A stretch of DNA of 64,000 nucleotides, taken from NCBI GenBank assembly GCA_021846285.1, contig JAJZCB010000001.1, positions 1 to 64,000 of the forward strand, given 5' to 3'. Positions 27,383 to 36,275 of this stretch are shown in pieces (position 1 is the first letter of the stretch; each line of letters starts with the position of its first letter). The notes below the pieces were generated by a model. The model ran no database searches, was not told the DNA's origin, and saw only the letters and a program-made list of their open reading frames with translations. The stretch comes from Bacillota bacterium (GTDB taxonomy: Bacteria > Bacillota > Bacilli > Alicyclobacillales > SLC66). The position numbers were made by a program, and so were the translations under genes.

Positions 27383-28210
27383 ATGGAACCATCAACAGAC
27401 GATCGCACTGCGGGAAATGAGGGAAGTCTCGTGGATTTTGAAGCTCTGTTGCAGCCTGCGGATCTCCTGTCTGCCCGTCATGTTCTCGCTGTGGCGCCGC
27501 ATCCTGATGACATCGAGGTCGGAATCGGAGGAACCATCGCCCTGCTGGCAGAACGCGGCGCGGTGGTGGAGTACTTGACGCTGACAGACGGCGGCGCGGG
27601 CAGCGCGGATCCGCAAGTGGCTGGAGCGGGGCTTGCGGCGGTGCGTAAACAAGAGTTGCAGACATCCGGGGCTATTCTGGGTGTTTCACGGTTTCATTGG
27701 CTGGATTTGGCGGATACGGAACTGGCGCAAGTTTCTGACCTCGCGAAGCGCATCGCCACGGTGATCCGACAAGTCAGACCGGATCTTTTACTGTCACTGG
27801 ATCCATGGCTTCCCTATGAGGTGCATCCGGACCACCGGGCGGCTGGTCTGGCGACTGCCGATGCGTTCGCTCTGGCTGGGTTTCCCGGCTACAGTCCGGA
27901 AGACGCGAGCCGTGGCCTGGCTCCGTACGCGTGCCCAGTCATCGCATTTTACGGAACCAGCAGACCCAACACGAAGGTTGCCATCGACGCTTACATAGAG
28001 CGCAAGATCGCGGCCATTTTGGCGCATCAGAGCCAGTTTTCGGGGTCCGAGGCCGAGTTTATGAAATCCATTACGCAGTTTCAGGGCGCGGCTTCCAAGG
28101 AGGCGGACACACGTGTGACCGTGCCCGCTGAGCCCCTTCATTTTGCGGAACTGCTTAAGGTGATGCACCGCAGACTGACGCATTATAACACCCAGGCAGA
28201 GTGGATGTGA
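27383..28210 (+). CDS. PIG-L family N-acetyl sugar deacetylase
   Basis: A 275-residue LmbE/PIG-L-like zinc hydrolase. The metal motif VLAVAPHPDDIEVGIGG, the TDGGAGSADP segment, VRKQELQTSGAILG and the second metal motif YEVHPDHRAAG are all present. Family members remove N-acetyl groups from sugars, as in bacillithiol (BshB) or mycothiol synthesis; which substrate applies here is not clear. ATG 27383 starts 24 bases after the MFS gene, with a weak ribosome site, and the three genes from 26103 to 29608 are likely one operon. Confidence 0.85.
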   Translation: MEPSTDDRTAGNEGSLVDFEALLQPADLLSARHVLAVAPHPDDIEVGIGGTIALLAERGAVVEYLTLTDGGAGSADPQVAGAGLAAVRKQELQTSGAILGVSRFHWLDLADTELAQVSDLAKRIATVIRQVRPDLLLSLDPWLPYEVHPDHRAAGLATADAFALAGFPGYSPEDASRGLAPYACPVIAFYGTSRPNTKVAIDAYIERKIAAILAHQSQFSGSEAEFMKSITQFQGAASKEADTRVTVPAEPLHFAELLKVMHRRLTHYNTQAEWM

Positions 28211-28240
28211 CCAGCCTTAGGGTAAAAAGGGGGATGGAGT

Positions 28241-29608
28241 GTGGCGCTCGGCAAACAGATCGCGTATAGCGCAGGAAGCTTTGGCATTAGTTTGTATTCG
28301 CAGGCGTTTGCAACATTTGGCTTCTTCTTTTACGTCGATCACCTACAGGCGTCGGCAAGTCTGATTGGTCTTGGAATGGGCATTCAGGGGGTTTTGAACG
28401 CCATCCTTAATCCGCTTGTCGGCCACATCTCAGATCGGACCCGTACGCGCTTTGGCCGACGCGTGCCGTACATCCTGTTTGGATCGATACCGTTTGCGCT
28501 CGCGTTTATTCTTATCTGGATCCCGTTTGTCCATCATACCTCCACGGCATTATTCTGGTATTTTCTCATCAGCGTTTTCCTTTACGATGTGATGTTTGTC
28601 CTAGTGGTTCTTAACTGGACGGCCCTGTTTCCGGAGATGTACCCGACTCTCCGTGAGCGGGCGGGCGTCTCCGCATGGCGTCAGGGCATGGGGATTCTGG
28701 GGATGATTCTTGGCGTGGCTTTTCCGCCCATCCTTTACAGCGCCTTTGGCTGGACAACCATGGCAGTGTCGTTTGGGGCCATCGGGTTGGTCACCATGCT
28801 CATTTCTCTGTACGGGATCCGCGAACGGCCCGATCAGCAGCCGCAGGCGGAACGGGGCGTACCCATACTGCAGGCGCTGCGCCTGACGTTTGTGAATCGA
28901 TCCTTCGTTCCCTATGTCGTCGCCAGTTTCTTTATCCAATTTCCATTTGTTCTGATTCCCGCCGTCATGCCTTTTTTCACCAAGTACGTTCTTCACGCAA
29001 CGCACGGGGAAACGACGATCCTGCTTGGTACGCTGTTCGTTACGGCTTTGCCATTCGTATACGTGTGGAGCGCGATCACCAGGCGTACTGGCGCGCGCGT
29101 TGCCATGATGGCGGCAGTCGCCATATTTGGCGTGGCCCTGATTCCGTATGCTTTCGTGAGAACGTTTACAGCCGCATGGATCGCCATGGTGCCGCTTGGA
29201 GCCGCGTTGGCCGGCATGCTCATCTTGCTGGACGTTCTGATTTCGGACGTCATCGATGAAGATGAGATGCGCTCGGGAGCGCGGCGAGAGGGCATGTACT
29301 ACGGTGTGCAGGGCTTCATCATCCGGTTTGGCGTTACCCTTCAGGCGATCGTCATGGCGCAGGTGTTTACCCGGACGGGCTATGTGCCTGATCGCATCAA
29401 TCAGGCGCCCCAGGCGCTGGCGGGCATGCATGCCATGCTCAGCATCGTTCCCCTTGCTTCGATCCTTGTCGCTCTCGTGGCTCTGTATCTATATCCGCTT
29501 CACGGCCGCCGTCTGGAGGGCATCGTGCAGTTTCGGGCGCAACGGGACGCGGAACTGGCGGCAGACCCGACGCTTGCGGCCCAGCCGTTTGTGGGGCGCC
29601 CGATGTGA
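28241..29608 (+). CDS. GPH-family sugar:cation symporter
   Basis: A 455-residue membrane protein of the glycoside-pentoside-hexuronide group (MelB/YihP-like). Family signs are IAYSAGSFGISLYSQ at the start, NPLVGHISDRTRTRFGRRVP, the LNWTALFPEM segment and a C-terminal half with DVISDVIDEDEMRSGARREG, which is typical of GPH proteins. It probably imports a sugar or glycoside with H+ or Na+. It starts at GTG 28241 after GGGGGATGG. It follows the deacetylase gene closely and converges with the next transporter. Confidence 0.85.
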   Translation: MALGKQIAYSAGSFGISLYSQAFATFGFFFYVDHLQASASLIGLGMGIQGVLNAILNPLVGHISDRTRTRFGRRVPYILFGSIPFALAFILIWIPFVHHTSTALFWYFLISVFLYDVMFVLVVLNWTALFPEMYPTLRERAGVSAWRQGMGILGMILGVAFPPILYSAFGWTTMAVSFGAIGLVTMLISLYGIRERPDQQPQAERGVPILQALRLTFVNRSFVPYVVASFFIQFPFVLIPAVMPFFTKYVLHATHGETTILLGTLFVTALPFVYVWSAITRRTGARVAMMAAVAIFGVALIPYAFVRTFTAAWIAMVPLGAALAGMLILLDVLISDVIDEDEMRSGARREGMYYGVQGFIIRFGVTLQAIVMAQVFTRTGYVPDRINQAPQALAGMHAMLSIVPLASILVALVALYLYPLHGRRLEGIVQFRAQRDAELAADPTLAAQPFVGRPM

Positions 29609-29650
29609 CGCTTGCGAAGGAACTGTCCCGGAAAATACCTTCCCTGCCCG

Positions 29651-29723
29651 CCGGGATCGTATACTGTGCCGCTGCTCAAACACGGCTGCGCCGAACTCGC
29701 CTCGGCACAGTATACGATCCCGG
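29651..29723. repeat. Hairpin element H1: 20-bp perfect stem with conserved 33-base loop
   Basis: Bases 29651-29670 are exactly complementary to 29704-29723. The loop, read on the minus strand, is GAGGCGAGTTCGGCGCAGCC followed by GTGTTTGAGCAGC, nearly identical to the loop of element H2 (31201-31231), while the stems differ. Weak outer pairing (AAATACC with GGTATTT) may extend the stem. It lies between convergent transporter genes. It could act as a bidirectional terminator, but there is no U-run. Confidence 0.85.
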
Positions 29724-29797
29724 CCAAGCGGGTATTTCATCCTGCTGATGGTGCCGTGCAAGTGAGATTTTGCTTCGTAAAACTCAGGTATGACAGT

Positions 29798-31021
29798 CTA
29801 TCCCGTATATCCGGGTGAGTCCAGCGGCGGAGACGGGCTGGGCAGCCGGGAGAGCAAATAGCCGGAAATCAGTGTAATGAGCGCGAACACAAGAGCCGGC
29901 GGCGACGCGATGAAGCCGAGAGGATGCGACGCGACGTGCATCAGCAGTCCGCCGCCGCTGGCCCCGACTGACGCGCCGACCGCCATAGAGAGAGAAGCGA
30001 CGCCGAAGTACGTGGCAAGGTATGGCCGATCTGCCAGCAGCGCCGTATAGGTCTGTCGGTTGGGTATCGTGATCACCGAACCGATGGAAAGACCGACTAC
30101 CGGGGCCAGGATACCTAACACGTTGACGTGCAGGATGAGGGGGAGCCAACTCAGCGCCATGACATACATGCCAAACGCCATGAGTTTGGGAGCGGTCCAC
30201 CGATGGGCGTACCTGTTCATAAATGCGATGGCCGGATAGGACACCACGATCTCGAGGATGGCTTCCAGGCTGAAAAGTTCCCCCAGCGCCGTTTTTGGCG
30301 CATGCAGCGCGGTCAGAGTATCCGGGATGGCGATGTACATTTGCTGATAGATCAGATAGTAACCCATGAACAGAATGATAAATCGGATAAACACACGGTT
30401 GCCCGCAATCGCGCGCACTCCACGCCACAGCGTGGGTTTGTTGTCGGATGGCGCCTGATTGGGCAAGAGAACAACGCTAAGGATTCCGATACCCGTAAAT
30501 ATGGCTCCCGCTATCCAGCAAATCGCATTAAAGTGATCGTAGACGAGAAACGCGCCGAGCACAGGACCGACTGTGGTGCCTATGTTGCTCGTGGCCTGGC
30601 GGATGGTAAAGGCGCGCGCCTGCAATTCAGGAGGCACGAGGGAAGCCAGCGCCGCGTTTCCAGCCGGTCCAAACAGCGCACCGCCGACGCCAAACAGGAT
30701 GGCCGCCGCATACAGCCACGGCCCGGCTGCAATCAGGGCGAACAGAGCGAAACCTACGGAGCGAATCAGGCAGCCCGCCAAAATCACATACCGATAGGGA
30801 ACGCGATCCGCGATCGCGCCGCCAAAGAGCTGCAACCCCTGTTGCGACAGAATGCGAACCGCATAGAGATTCCCCACAAACAGGGCGGTCATGCCGAGCG
30901 ATAGATAATGGATGGACAGCATGGGAATGAGCATGAAGAAACCCATATTCATAAAGAGGGCTTCCACAAAAAGAAAATATACCGAGAGGGAAAACCGGTT
31001 CGACGCGGTTACTGTAGTCAT
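29798..31021 (-). CDS. Major facilitator superfamily transporter
   Basis: A 407-residue transporter with twelve predicted membrane segments. Motif A-like FGGAIADRVPYRYVILAG and the GPVLGAFLVYD segment place it among drug/metabolite antiporters of the DHA1 type, similar to YfkF/MdtH-like proteins. ATG 31021 is preferred to TTG 31024, with GTGAGG upstream. It is transcribed toward the GPH symporter gene, and the two ends share hairpin H1. There is no regulator next to it, and the substrate is unknown. Confidence 0.8.
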   Translation of the reverse strand: MTTVTASNRFSLSVYFLFVEALFMNMGFFMLIPMLSIHYLSLGMTALFVGNLYAVRILSQQGLQLFGGAIADRVPYRYVILAGCLIRSVGFALFALIAAGPWLYAAAILFGVGGALFGPAGNAALASLVPPELQARAFTIRQATSNIGTTVGPVLGAFLVYDHFNAICWIAGAIFTGIGILSVVLLPNQAPSDNKPTLWRGVRAIAGNRVFIRFIILFMGYYLIYQQMYIAIPDTLTALHAPKTALGELFSLEAILEIVVSYPAIAFMNRYAHRWTAPKLMAFGMYVMALSWLPLILHVNVLGILAPVVGLSIGSVITIPNRQTYTALLADRPYLATYFGVASLSMAVGASVGASGGGLLMHVASHPLGFIASPPALVFALITLISGYLLSRLPSPSPPLDSPGYTG

Positions 31022-31178
31022 CAAGCAGCCTCACTTTTTTGAACCAGCCCCTCACCAAAACGCGAGGCGTTTAGTGACGGGAGAGTTCATTCCTCTGCCA
31101 CTTGTCATTCTAGCACACCAGAGCGAGGATGCGACTGCTCCGTTACGCTGCCTAAGACGCAAACACTAAGGTGGCTGA

Positions 31179-31253
31179 GACGGGATAGGATGTTGTGCCC
31201 GAGCGAGTTCGGCGCCGCCGTGTTTGAGAGCGGGCACAACATCCTATCCCGTC
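31179..31253. repeat. Hairpin element H2: 22-bp perfect stem with conserved 31-base loop
   Basis: Bases 31179-31200 are exactly complementary to 31232-31253. The loop reads GAGCGAGTTCGGCGCCGCCG, then TGTTTGAGAGC, matching H1 except for two single-base gaps and one substitution. The stems share GGGAT and TGTGCC but differ in between, with every change compensated on the other arm. It is located in the divergent gap 31022-31402, which contains nothing else I can identify. Confidence 0.85.
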
Positions 31254-31402
31254 GGGCAGCACCCTGGGCAGCACAGTGGGCAGCGAGTTGCGATGACGCG
31301 ACGCGATGACGCAAGGAGCGATGCGAGGTTGCGAGCGTCGAGTTGCCGCCGGTTGGACAAATATGCTATACTGGCTTCGATTGCATGTGGAGGTGAGTAC
31401 GT

Positions 31403-31639
31403 GTGCTGACGGCGGCCAAGATCATACTCGTGATCATTGCCATAACGATCATCGCGGTCATTCTCCTCCAATCGGGTCGCAGTGCAGGACTTGGCGCCAT
31501 TACGGGGGGCGGAAACGAGGTGGGGAATTCGCGCCGAAACAAAGGCACGGATCCTTTGCTGGCCAAGACCACTATTGTTATAGCGGTGCTTTTTTACGGT
31601 GTCGGAATCTGGATTGCCTGGATGGTTAGCCACTCCTGA
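31403..31639 (+). CDS. secG: Preprotein translocase subunit SecG
   Basis: A 78-residue protein with two membrane helices, the SecG pattern: an N-terminal helix (AAKIILVIIAITIIAVILLQ), a Gly/Ser/Asn-rich loop (SGRSAGLGAITGGGNEVG), RRNKGTDPLLAKTT and a second helix. It is the auxiliary subunit of the SecYEG channel. It starts at GTG 31403 with GGAGGTG upstream. It heads the conserved Bacilli block secG-esterase-rnr-smpB-ssrA, interrupted here by several extra genes. Confidence 0.93.
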   Translation: MLTAAKIILVIIAITIIAVILLQSGRSAGLGAITGGGNEVGNSRRNKGTDPLLAKTTIVIAVLFYGVGIWIAWMVSHS

Positions 31640-31750
31640 TGGACGTGGGTCGCCAGATGGTGATCGGTACTCCAGACCCAGACTTCAGTGCCGCCCATGG
31701 GCGGCACTTTGCGTAGGATCGATATAAAGTCGATAAGGGCCGGCAATGCT

Positions 31751-32434
31751 TCACTGCACCCACCGCACGGACGCGTGTGGGGTCCCACTGACACCGGGTG
31801 ACGCGACAAACGGCAGCAAGTCCGCTTCATACTGGTTCCTGACCACTTGTCCGGCGCGTACGTAGCGCCCGGCAGGAATTTCAACTCCCGATACAAATGC
31901 GCCGGCATCGACAACGCAGTTCTGGCGCAGGCAGGCGCGCTGTACGATCGCATTAGGACCGATCCAGGCGTCCGTTTCGATCAGTGCAGGACCGATGATC
32001 TGCGCTCCCTCCTCAATGCTGACGCGTTCTCCCACATACATCGTATACGCCTGACCTGAAACCGTCACGTAGGCTAGTCCTGGGTGCGGCGCCGATATGT
32101 CAGTGTGTGTCGAGATATCTTGAATGGCGCATAGCAGTGCAGCGCTTCGCTCAATACGACTCTTCGAACCGATATAGACTGATGCGCCGACTGGACAATG
32201 GATGAGCGCCTGCTGGTCGATATGGGCGTCTCTGGCGAAGTCCATTCTGCCCTGGGAAGCGCCTGATCTGGGTCGAGTGTCGGCCGCTGGGTGAGACAAC
32301 AGTTCATTGTCCATACTGAAGTGGTGGGGATTGTCATCTCTCTCTGTCAGTTGGTGCAGGTACTCGCGCAACAAGCGCGCGGTCATCGCGCCTGTTATGA
32401 AGGCGATCGCAAAATGGGCAAAGGTGTGACGCAT
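31751..32434 (-). CDS. Left-handed beta-helix protein with membrane anchor (gamma-carbonic-anhydrase-like)
   Basis: A 227-residue protein with a hydrophobic N-terminus (about residues 5-20) and, from about residue 70, hexapeptide turns typical of a left-handed beta helix: IHCPVGASVYIGSKSRIERS, VGERVSIEEGAQIIGPALIE, TDAWIGPNAIVQRACLRQNC, VVDAGAFVSGVEIPAGRYV. It resembles CcmM/gamma-carbonic anhydrases and acyltransferases with that fold. The zinc His set of a true carbonic anhydrase is not clearly present, so the enzyme class is uncertain. It lies inside the secG block on the opposite strand. Confidence 0.6.
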   Translation of the reverse strand: MRHTFAHFAIAFITGAMTARLLREYLHQLTERDDNPHHFSMDNELLSHPAADTRPRSGASQGRMDFARDAHIDQQALIHCPVGASVYIGSKSRIERSAALLCAIQDISTHTDISAPHPGLAYVTVSGQAYTMYVGERVSIEEGAQIIGPALIETDAWIGPNAIVQRACLRQNCVVDAGAFVSGVEIPAGRYVRAGQVVRNQYEADLLPFVASPGVSGTPHASVRWVQ

Positions 32435-32523
32435 CGTACCCCTCCTTCATCGTTTGCGTCGGATGCGCATTTATGTTGTGATACTTGTAGGGATTTCATC
32501 CACAACCAGATCGGAGGGCGCTG

Positions 32524-33273
32524 ATGCAGACTCGGGAACGGAATCGGGAAGCGTATGTTCACAAGGGCGGACGCACAGGTCTGTTGCTGATTCATGGATT
32601 CACGGGATCTCCGGGAGAAATGCGCCCGCTCGCAGAGCATCTCGCGCAGGAGGGGTATTCGGTAACCGTACCCATTTTGGCGGGTCACTGCAGTACTGTG
32701 GAAGAGATGAATCGCACCAGTTACATCGACTGGATTCAATCGGCGTACAACGCGTATACGGATCTGTCCTCCTCGACAGATCGCATCATTGTGGTCGGAC
32801 ATTCCATGGGAGGTCTGATTGCCGTATATCTGGCGAATCGTTACAAAGTGGCAGGCGTGGTGAGTGTGTGCACTCCCATCCACTTTGTCAATTGGGGGGC
32901 GCGGCTGGCCCCCGTGATCGGTCTCTTCAAACCTGTACACGCGGGACGATCCACGCGCAATCCGGAAGTCAGTCAGTATCTGGGCGGCTACGATGTCATG
33001 CCGCTGCGCGCGGTGCGCAGTTTGACAAGGCTGCGCAATATTGTCAGAGATGAACTTGGCTCTCTCCGGACGCCGATTCTCGTGCAGCAGGCGCGCTACG
33101 ACATGACTGTACGGCCCTCGAGTGCACAGTATATCTATGATCATGTCGGCAGTGAAAGTAAAGAAATCAGATGGTATGAGCGGTCTGGTCACATGTTGCC
33201 GGTTGATGTGGACCGCAAAGAGGTCTGGGCGGATGCGTTGGCGCTGATCCGCCGTGTTGAAAGGGAGTCTTAG
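32524..33273 (+). CDS. Carboxylesterase (Est30/YvaK type)
   Basis: A 249-residue alpha/beta hydrolase: LLLIHGFTGSPGEMRPLAEH (oxyanion region), VPILAGHC, the nucleophile GHSMGG (Ser around residue 98), the Asp in ARYDMTVRP and the His in RSGHMLPVD. It matches the cytoplasmic carboxylesterase that lies between secG and rnr in many Bacilli (yvaK in B. subtilis), acting on short-chain esters. It starts at ATG 32524 with CGGAGGG upstream. Its stop is separated from the rnr GTG by a single base, so the two are translationally coupled. Confidence 0.9.
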   Translation: MQTRERNREAYVHKGGRTGLLLIHGFTGSPGEMRPLAEHLAQEGYSVTVPILAGHCSTVEEMNRTSYIDWIQSAYNAYTDLSSSTDRIIVVGHSMGGLIAVYLANRYKVAGVVSVCTPIHFVNWGARLAPVIGLFKPVHAGRSTRNPEVSQYLGGYDVMPLRAVRSLTRLRNIVRDELGSLRTPILVQQARYDMTVRPSSAQYIYDHVGSESKEIRWYERSGHMLPVDVDRKEVWADALALIRRVERES

Positions 33274-33274
33274 T

Positions 33275-36133
33275 GTGATAGAAGAACAGGCAGTGCTCGA
33301 ATTTATGCGCGAGAAAGCCTATCGTCCGCTGACATTTGCGGAATTGGAAGAGACTTTTGGGGTGCGCGACACCCCTGACAGCGCCTGGTTAAAGGAATTG
33401 CTCGCTCGCATGGAAGAGGAAGGCGTGATCGTGCGCACTCGCACAGAAAGGTACGGCGCAGCGGAACGGATGGATCTCATTGTCGGGCGTCTGCAGGTAA
33501 AGGCGCGCGGGTTCGGTTTCGCGATTCCTCTGAATCGTTCTCTGTCCGACTTTTACATCGCCGCCGCGGATCTCGCAGACGCCATGGACGGCGACCGGGT
33601 GCTCGTCCGGCCGATCAAGGGAACGGGCGGCGCAAGGCAAGAGGGCGAAATCATTCGCGTGTTGAAACGCGCCCACCACACGATCGTGGGCGTGCTGTCG
33701 ACGCATATCGGCTATGGATTCGTCCAGCCCGACGACAAGCATTTGACGCAGGATGTATTTGTCGCTGGCGAGGATCTCCTGGGGGCGGTGGACGGACAAA
33801 AGGTGGTTGTGGAGATTACCGAATACCCCACTGTTGCAAGACAGAGCGCCAATGGAAAGGTGGTTGAGATCCTCGGCTTTCCCAATGACCCAGGCGTCGA
33901 TATCCTGTCGATTGTACGCAAATATGGACTCCCGCAAACATTTCCTGACGATGTTTTGCAGGAAGCAGAGCGCATCCCGCATGAGCTTTCAGCGGCCGAT
34001 CTGGAGGGGCGCAGGGATCTGCGCGGGGAAGTTGTTGTCACGATCGATGGACCTGACGCCAAGGATCTGGATGATGCGGTCCATCTTAAAAGGTTGCCCA
34101 ATGGCAACTATCTGCTTGGTGTGCACATTGCCGACGTATCCTATTATGTGCGTGAGGGATCCGCTCTGGATCGGGAGGCGCTTACCCGGGGCACCAGCGT
34201 GTATCTGATCGACCGCGTGATACCGATGCTGCCGCCGCGCCTGTCCAATGGGATCTGTTCGCTCAATCCGCAGGTGGATCGTCTCACGATGACCTGCGAC
34301 ATGGAATGGTCGCCAAGTCTTGAGCTTGTTCGCCACGAAATATATCCGTCTGTGATCTGTTCCAGTGAGCGCATGACGTATGGAGCGGTGCGCGACATTC
34401 TTGCCGGAACGGATGCAGAGGCAGCCGAGCGGTATCAAGACCTTGCACCCATGTTTCGCGACATGGAAACTTTCGCTCTTCGGCTGCGCCAGCGACGTAT
34501 GGAACGGGGCGCCATCGACTTCGATTTCACCGAGACAAAGATCAAGGTTGACGAATGGGGCAAGCCGCTGGACATCGTCAAACGCGAACGCGGTATCGCG
34601 GAAATGATCATTGAAGAGTTCATGCTGGCCGCCAATGAGACGGTCGCTGAGCATTTTTTCTGGATGGAAGTACCGTTTCTCTATCGTGTTCATGAACCGC
34701 CCGCGATCGAAAAGATGGTGTTGCTGAACGAATTTGTACACAACTTTGGTTACCACCTGAAGGCGGCCGGCAACATCCATCCGCGGGCGCTCCAGGATCT
34801 GCTTACGCATGTACGGGGCAGGGCGGAAGAAGTAGTGGTCAGTCACGTTATGTTGCGCTCCCTCAAGCAGGCGCGTTATGCGGCGGAAAGTCTGGGCCAT
34901 TTCGGTCTGGCGGCTGAGTACTATTCACATTTTACCAGTCCGATCAGGCGCTATCCGGATCTGATGATTCATCGGGTCATTCGGGAAGTGATTGCGCAGG
35001 GTGCGCTGTCGGAAGAACGGTATGCGTATCTGCAGGCGATCATGCCTGAAGTCGCCGCAGAGTCGAGTGAGCGGGAGCGGACGGCGGTCGACGCGGAACG
35101 GGAGACAGATCTGGTCAAGAAAATCGAGTTTATGCTGGACAAGGTCGGTGAAGAGTTTGACGGCATGATTTCGGGTGTGACCGGATTTGGACTGTTCGTA
35201 CAGTTGGACAATTCCGTCGAGGGCTTGATCCATGTCAGCTACCTCGATGACGACTACTATCATTACCACGAGAAGCTGCACGCGCTGATTGGCGAGCGCA
35301 TGAAGCGCGTGTACCGGATCGGAGATCGCCTGCGCGTGCGAATCCTCAGTGCCAGTAAGGAGAGTTTATCGATAGACTTCGCGCTTGTGGCGAAGCTCCA
35401 GGGTGACGAACCGACATGGATCGACGATGAATCCCATGAGACAGACTTCGGCGGACGCCGCAAGACTGGCTACACTGGGGGCCGCAAGGGCAGCGGGTCC
35501 GGAGCGAAAGCGGGCGGACGCGAGGACGGTGAGCGTAAGGCAAGCTTCGGCGGAGGGCGCAAGGGCAGCGGGTCCGGAGCGAAAGCGGGCGGACGCGAGA
35601 ACGGTGAGCGTAAGGCAAGCTTCGGCGGAGGACGCAAGGGCGGCGGGTCCGGCGCGAGAACGGGTGGACGCGACGGCGGTGAGCGTAAGGCAGGCTTCGG
35701 CGGAGGACGCAAAGGCAGCGGGTCCGGCGCGGGAGCGGGCGGACGCGAGGACGGTGAGCGTAAGGCAGACTTCGGCGGAGGCCGCAAGGGCGGCAGGTCC
35801 GGCGCGAGAGCGGGTGGACGCGACGGCGGTGAACATGCGCGTGGAGCGACTCCAAGTCGCGGAGCAAAGCGGACTGACGCTTCGACCTCGATCACAGGCA
35901 GGAGACTACGTTCCGGGATATCGGCCTCAGGGCGCGCGCCAGCATCGGTTGGCACAGGTGCATCCAGACAACCGGGGCCTATGTTGCCGAGTACAGGCGG
36001 TTATTCGCAGGACATGGAGGCGAGGCGTGTCGTTGCCGAACGGAAAAAGCGCGAGCGTCAGGCGTTGCAGGATATCGAAGTGACAGTCGGCGCCCCTGTG
36101 AAGGATAAGGCCCATCGTCGTCGCCGCCCCTGA
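33275..36133 (+). CDS. rnr: Ribonuclease R with a long repetitive C-terminal tail
   Basis: A 952-residue 3'-5' exoribonuclease; family members are usually 700-800 residues. Order: N-terminal helix-turn-helix, cold-shock domains (RLQVKARGFGFAIPL, HIGYGFVQPDD), the RNB catalytic domain with TIDGPDAKDLDDAVHLKR (metal-binding Asp cluster) and YYSHFTSPIRRYPDLMIHR, then an S1 domain (DGMISGVTGFGLFVQL). After about residue 720 comes a Gly/Arg/Lys-rich tail with five 25-residue repeats, ending in further basic sequence. The tail probably binds RNA or ribosomes. RNase R degrades structured RNA and defective mRNAs in trans-translation, fitting its neighbours smpB and ssrA. It starts at GTG 33275 with GGGAG upstream. 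Confidence 0.95.
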   Translation: MIEEQAVLEFMREKAYRPLTFAELEETFGVRDTPDSAWLKELLARMEEEGVIVRTRTERYGAAERMDLIVGRLQVKARGFGFAIPLNRSLSDFYIAAADLADAMDGDRVLVRPIKGTGGARQEGEIIRVLKRAHHTIVGVLSTHIGYGFVQPDDKHLTQDVFVAGEDLLGAVDGQKVVVEITEYPTVARQSANGKVVEILGFPNDPGVDILSIVRKYGLPQTFPDDVLQEAERIPHELSAADLEGRRDLRGEVVVTIDGPDAKDLDDAVHLKRLPNGNYLLGVHIADVSYYVREGSALDREALTRGTSVYLIDRVIPMLPPRLSNGICSLNPQVDRLTMTCDMEWSPSLELVRHEIYPSVICSSERMTYGAVRDILAGTDAEAAERYQDLAPMFRDMETFALRLRQRRMERGAIDFDFTETKIKVDEWGKPLDIVKRERGIAEMIIEEFMLAANETVAEHFFWMEVPFLYRVHEPPAIEKMVLLNEFVHNFGYHLKAAGNIHPRALQDLLTHVRGRAEEVVVSHVMLRSLKQARYAAESLGHFGLAAEYYSHFTSPIRRYPDLMIHRVIREVIAQGALSEERYAYLQAIMPEVAAESSERERTAVDAERETDLVKKIEFMLDKVGEEFDGMISGVTGFGLFVQLDNSVEGLIHVSYLDDDYYHYHEKLHALIGERMKRVYRIGDRLRVRILSASKESLSIDFALVAKLQGDEPTWIDDESHETDFGGRRKTGYTGGRKGSGSGAKAGGREDGERKASFGGGRKGSGSGAKAGGRENGERKASFGGGRKGGGSGARTGGRDGGERKAGFGGGRKGSGSGAGAGGREDGERKADFGGGRKGGRSGARAGGRDGGEHARGATPSRGAKRTDASTSITGRRLRSGISASGRAPASVGTGASRQPGPMLPSTGGYSQDMEARRVVAERKKRERQALQDIEVTVGAPVKDKAHRRRRP
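35489..35840 (+). repeat. 75-bp in-frame tandem repeat in rnr
   Basis: Copies begin at 35489, 35564, 35639, 35714 and 35789. The unit encodes KGSGSGAKAGGREDGERKAS plus FGGGR, with copy-to-copy changes among Gly, Ser, Arg and Asn/Asp positions. Because the period is a multiple of three, copy number changes keep the frame open. Confidence 0.9.
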
Positions 36134-36275
36134 TGTCGCCGCCGTTGCCTGAGCGGCGCGCCTCATGGCTGGCGCCCCGTTTAGCATTGCCTGTGCAGGG
36201 CTTTGCAGCAGGGCTGTGCAGGGCTGTGCGGAACCTTGCGGGGCAGGACCGTCATCGTCTCCAGACATACTCGCG

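Noticed and set aside
35346-35955. Long open frames on the minus strand through the rnr repeats, up to 173 codons
   Set aside because: They arise from the repetitive GC-rich coding sequence of the RNase R tail and have no ribosome site or family likeness.
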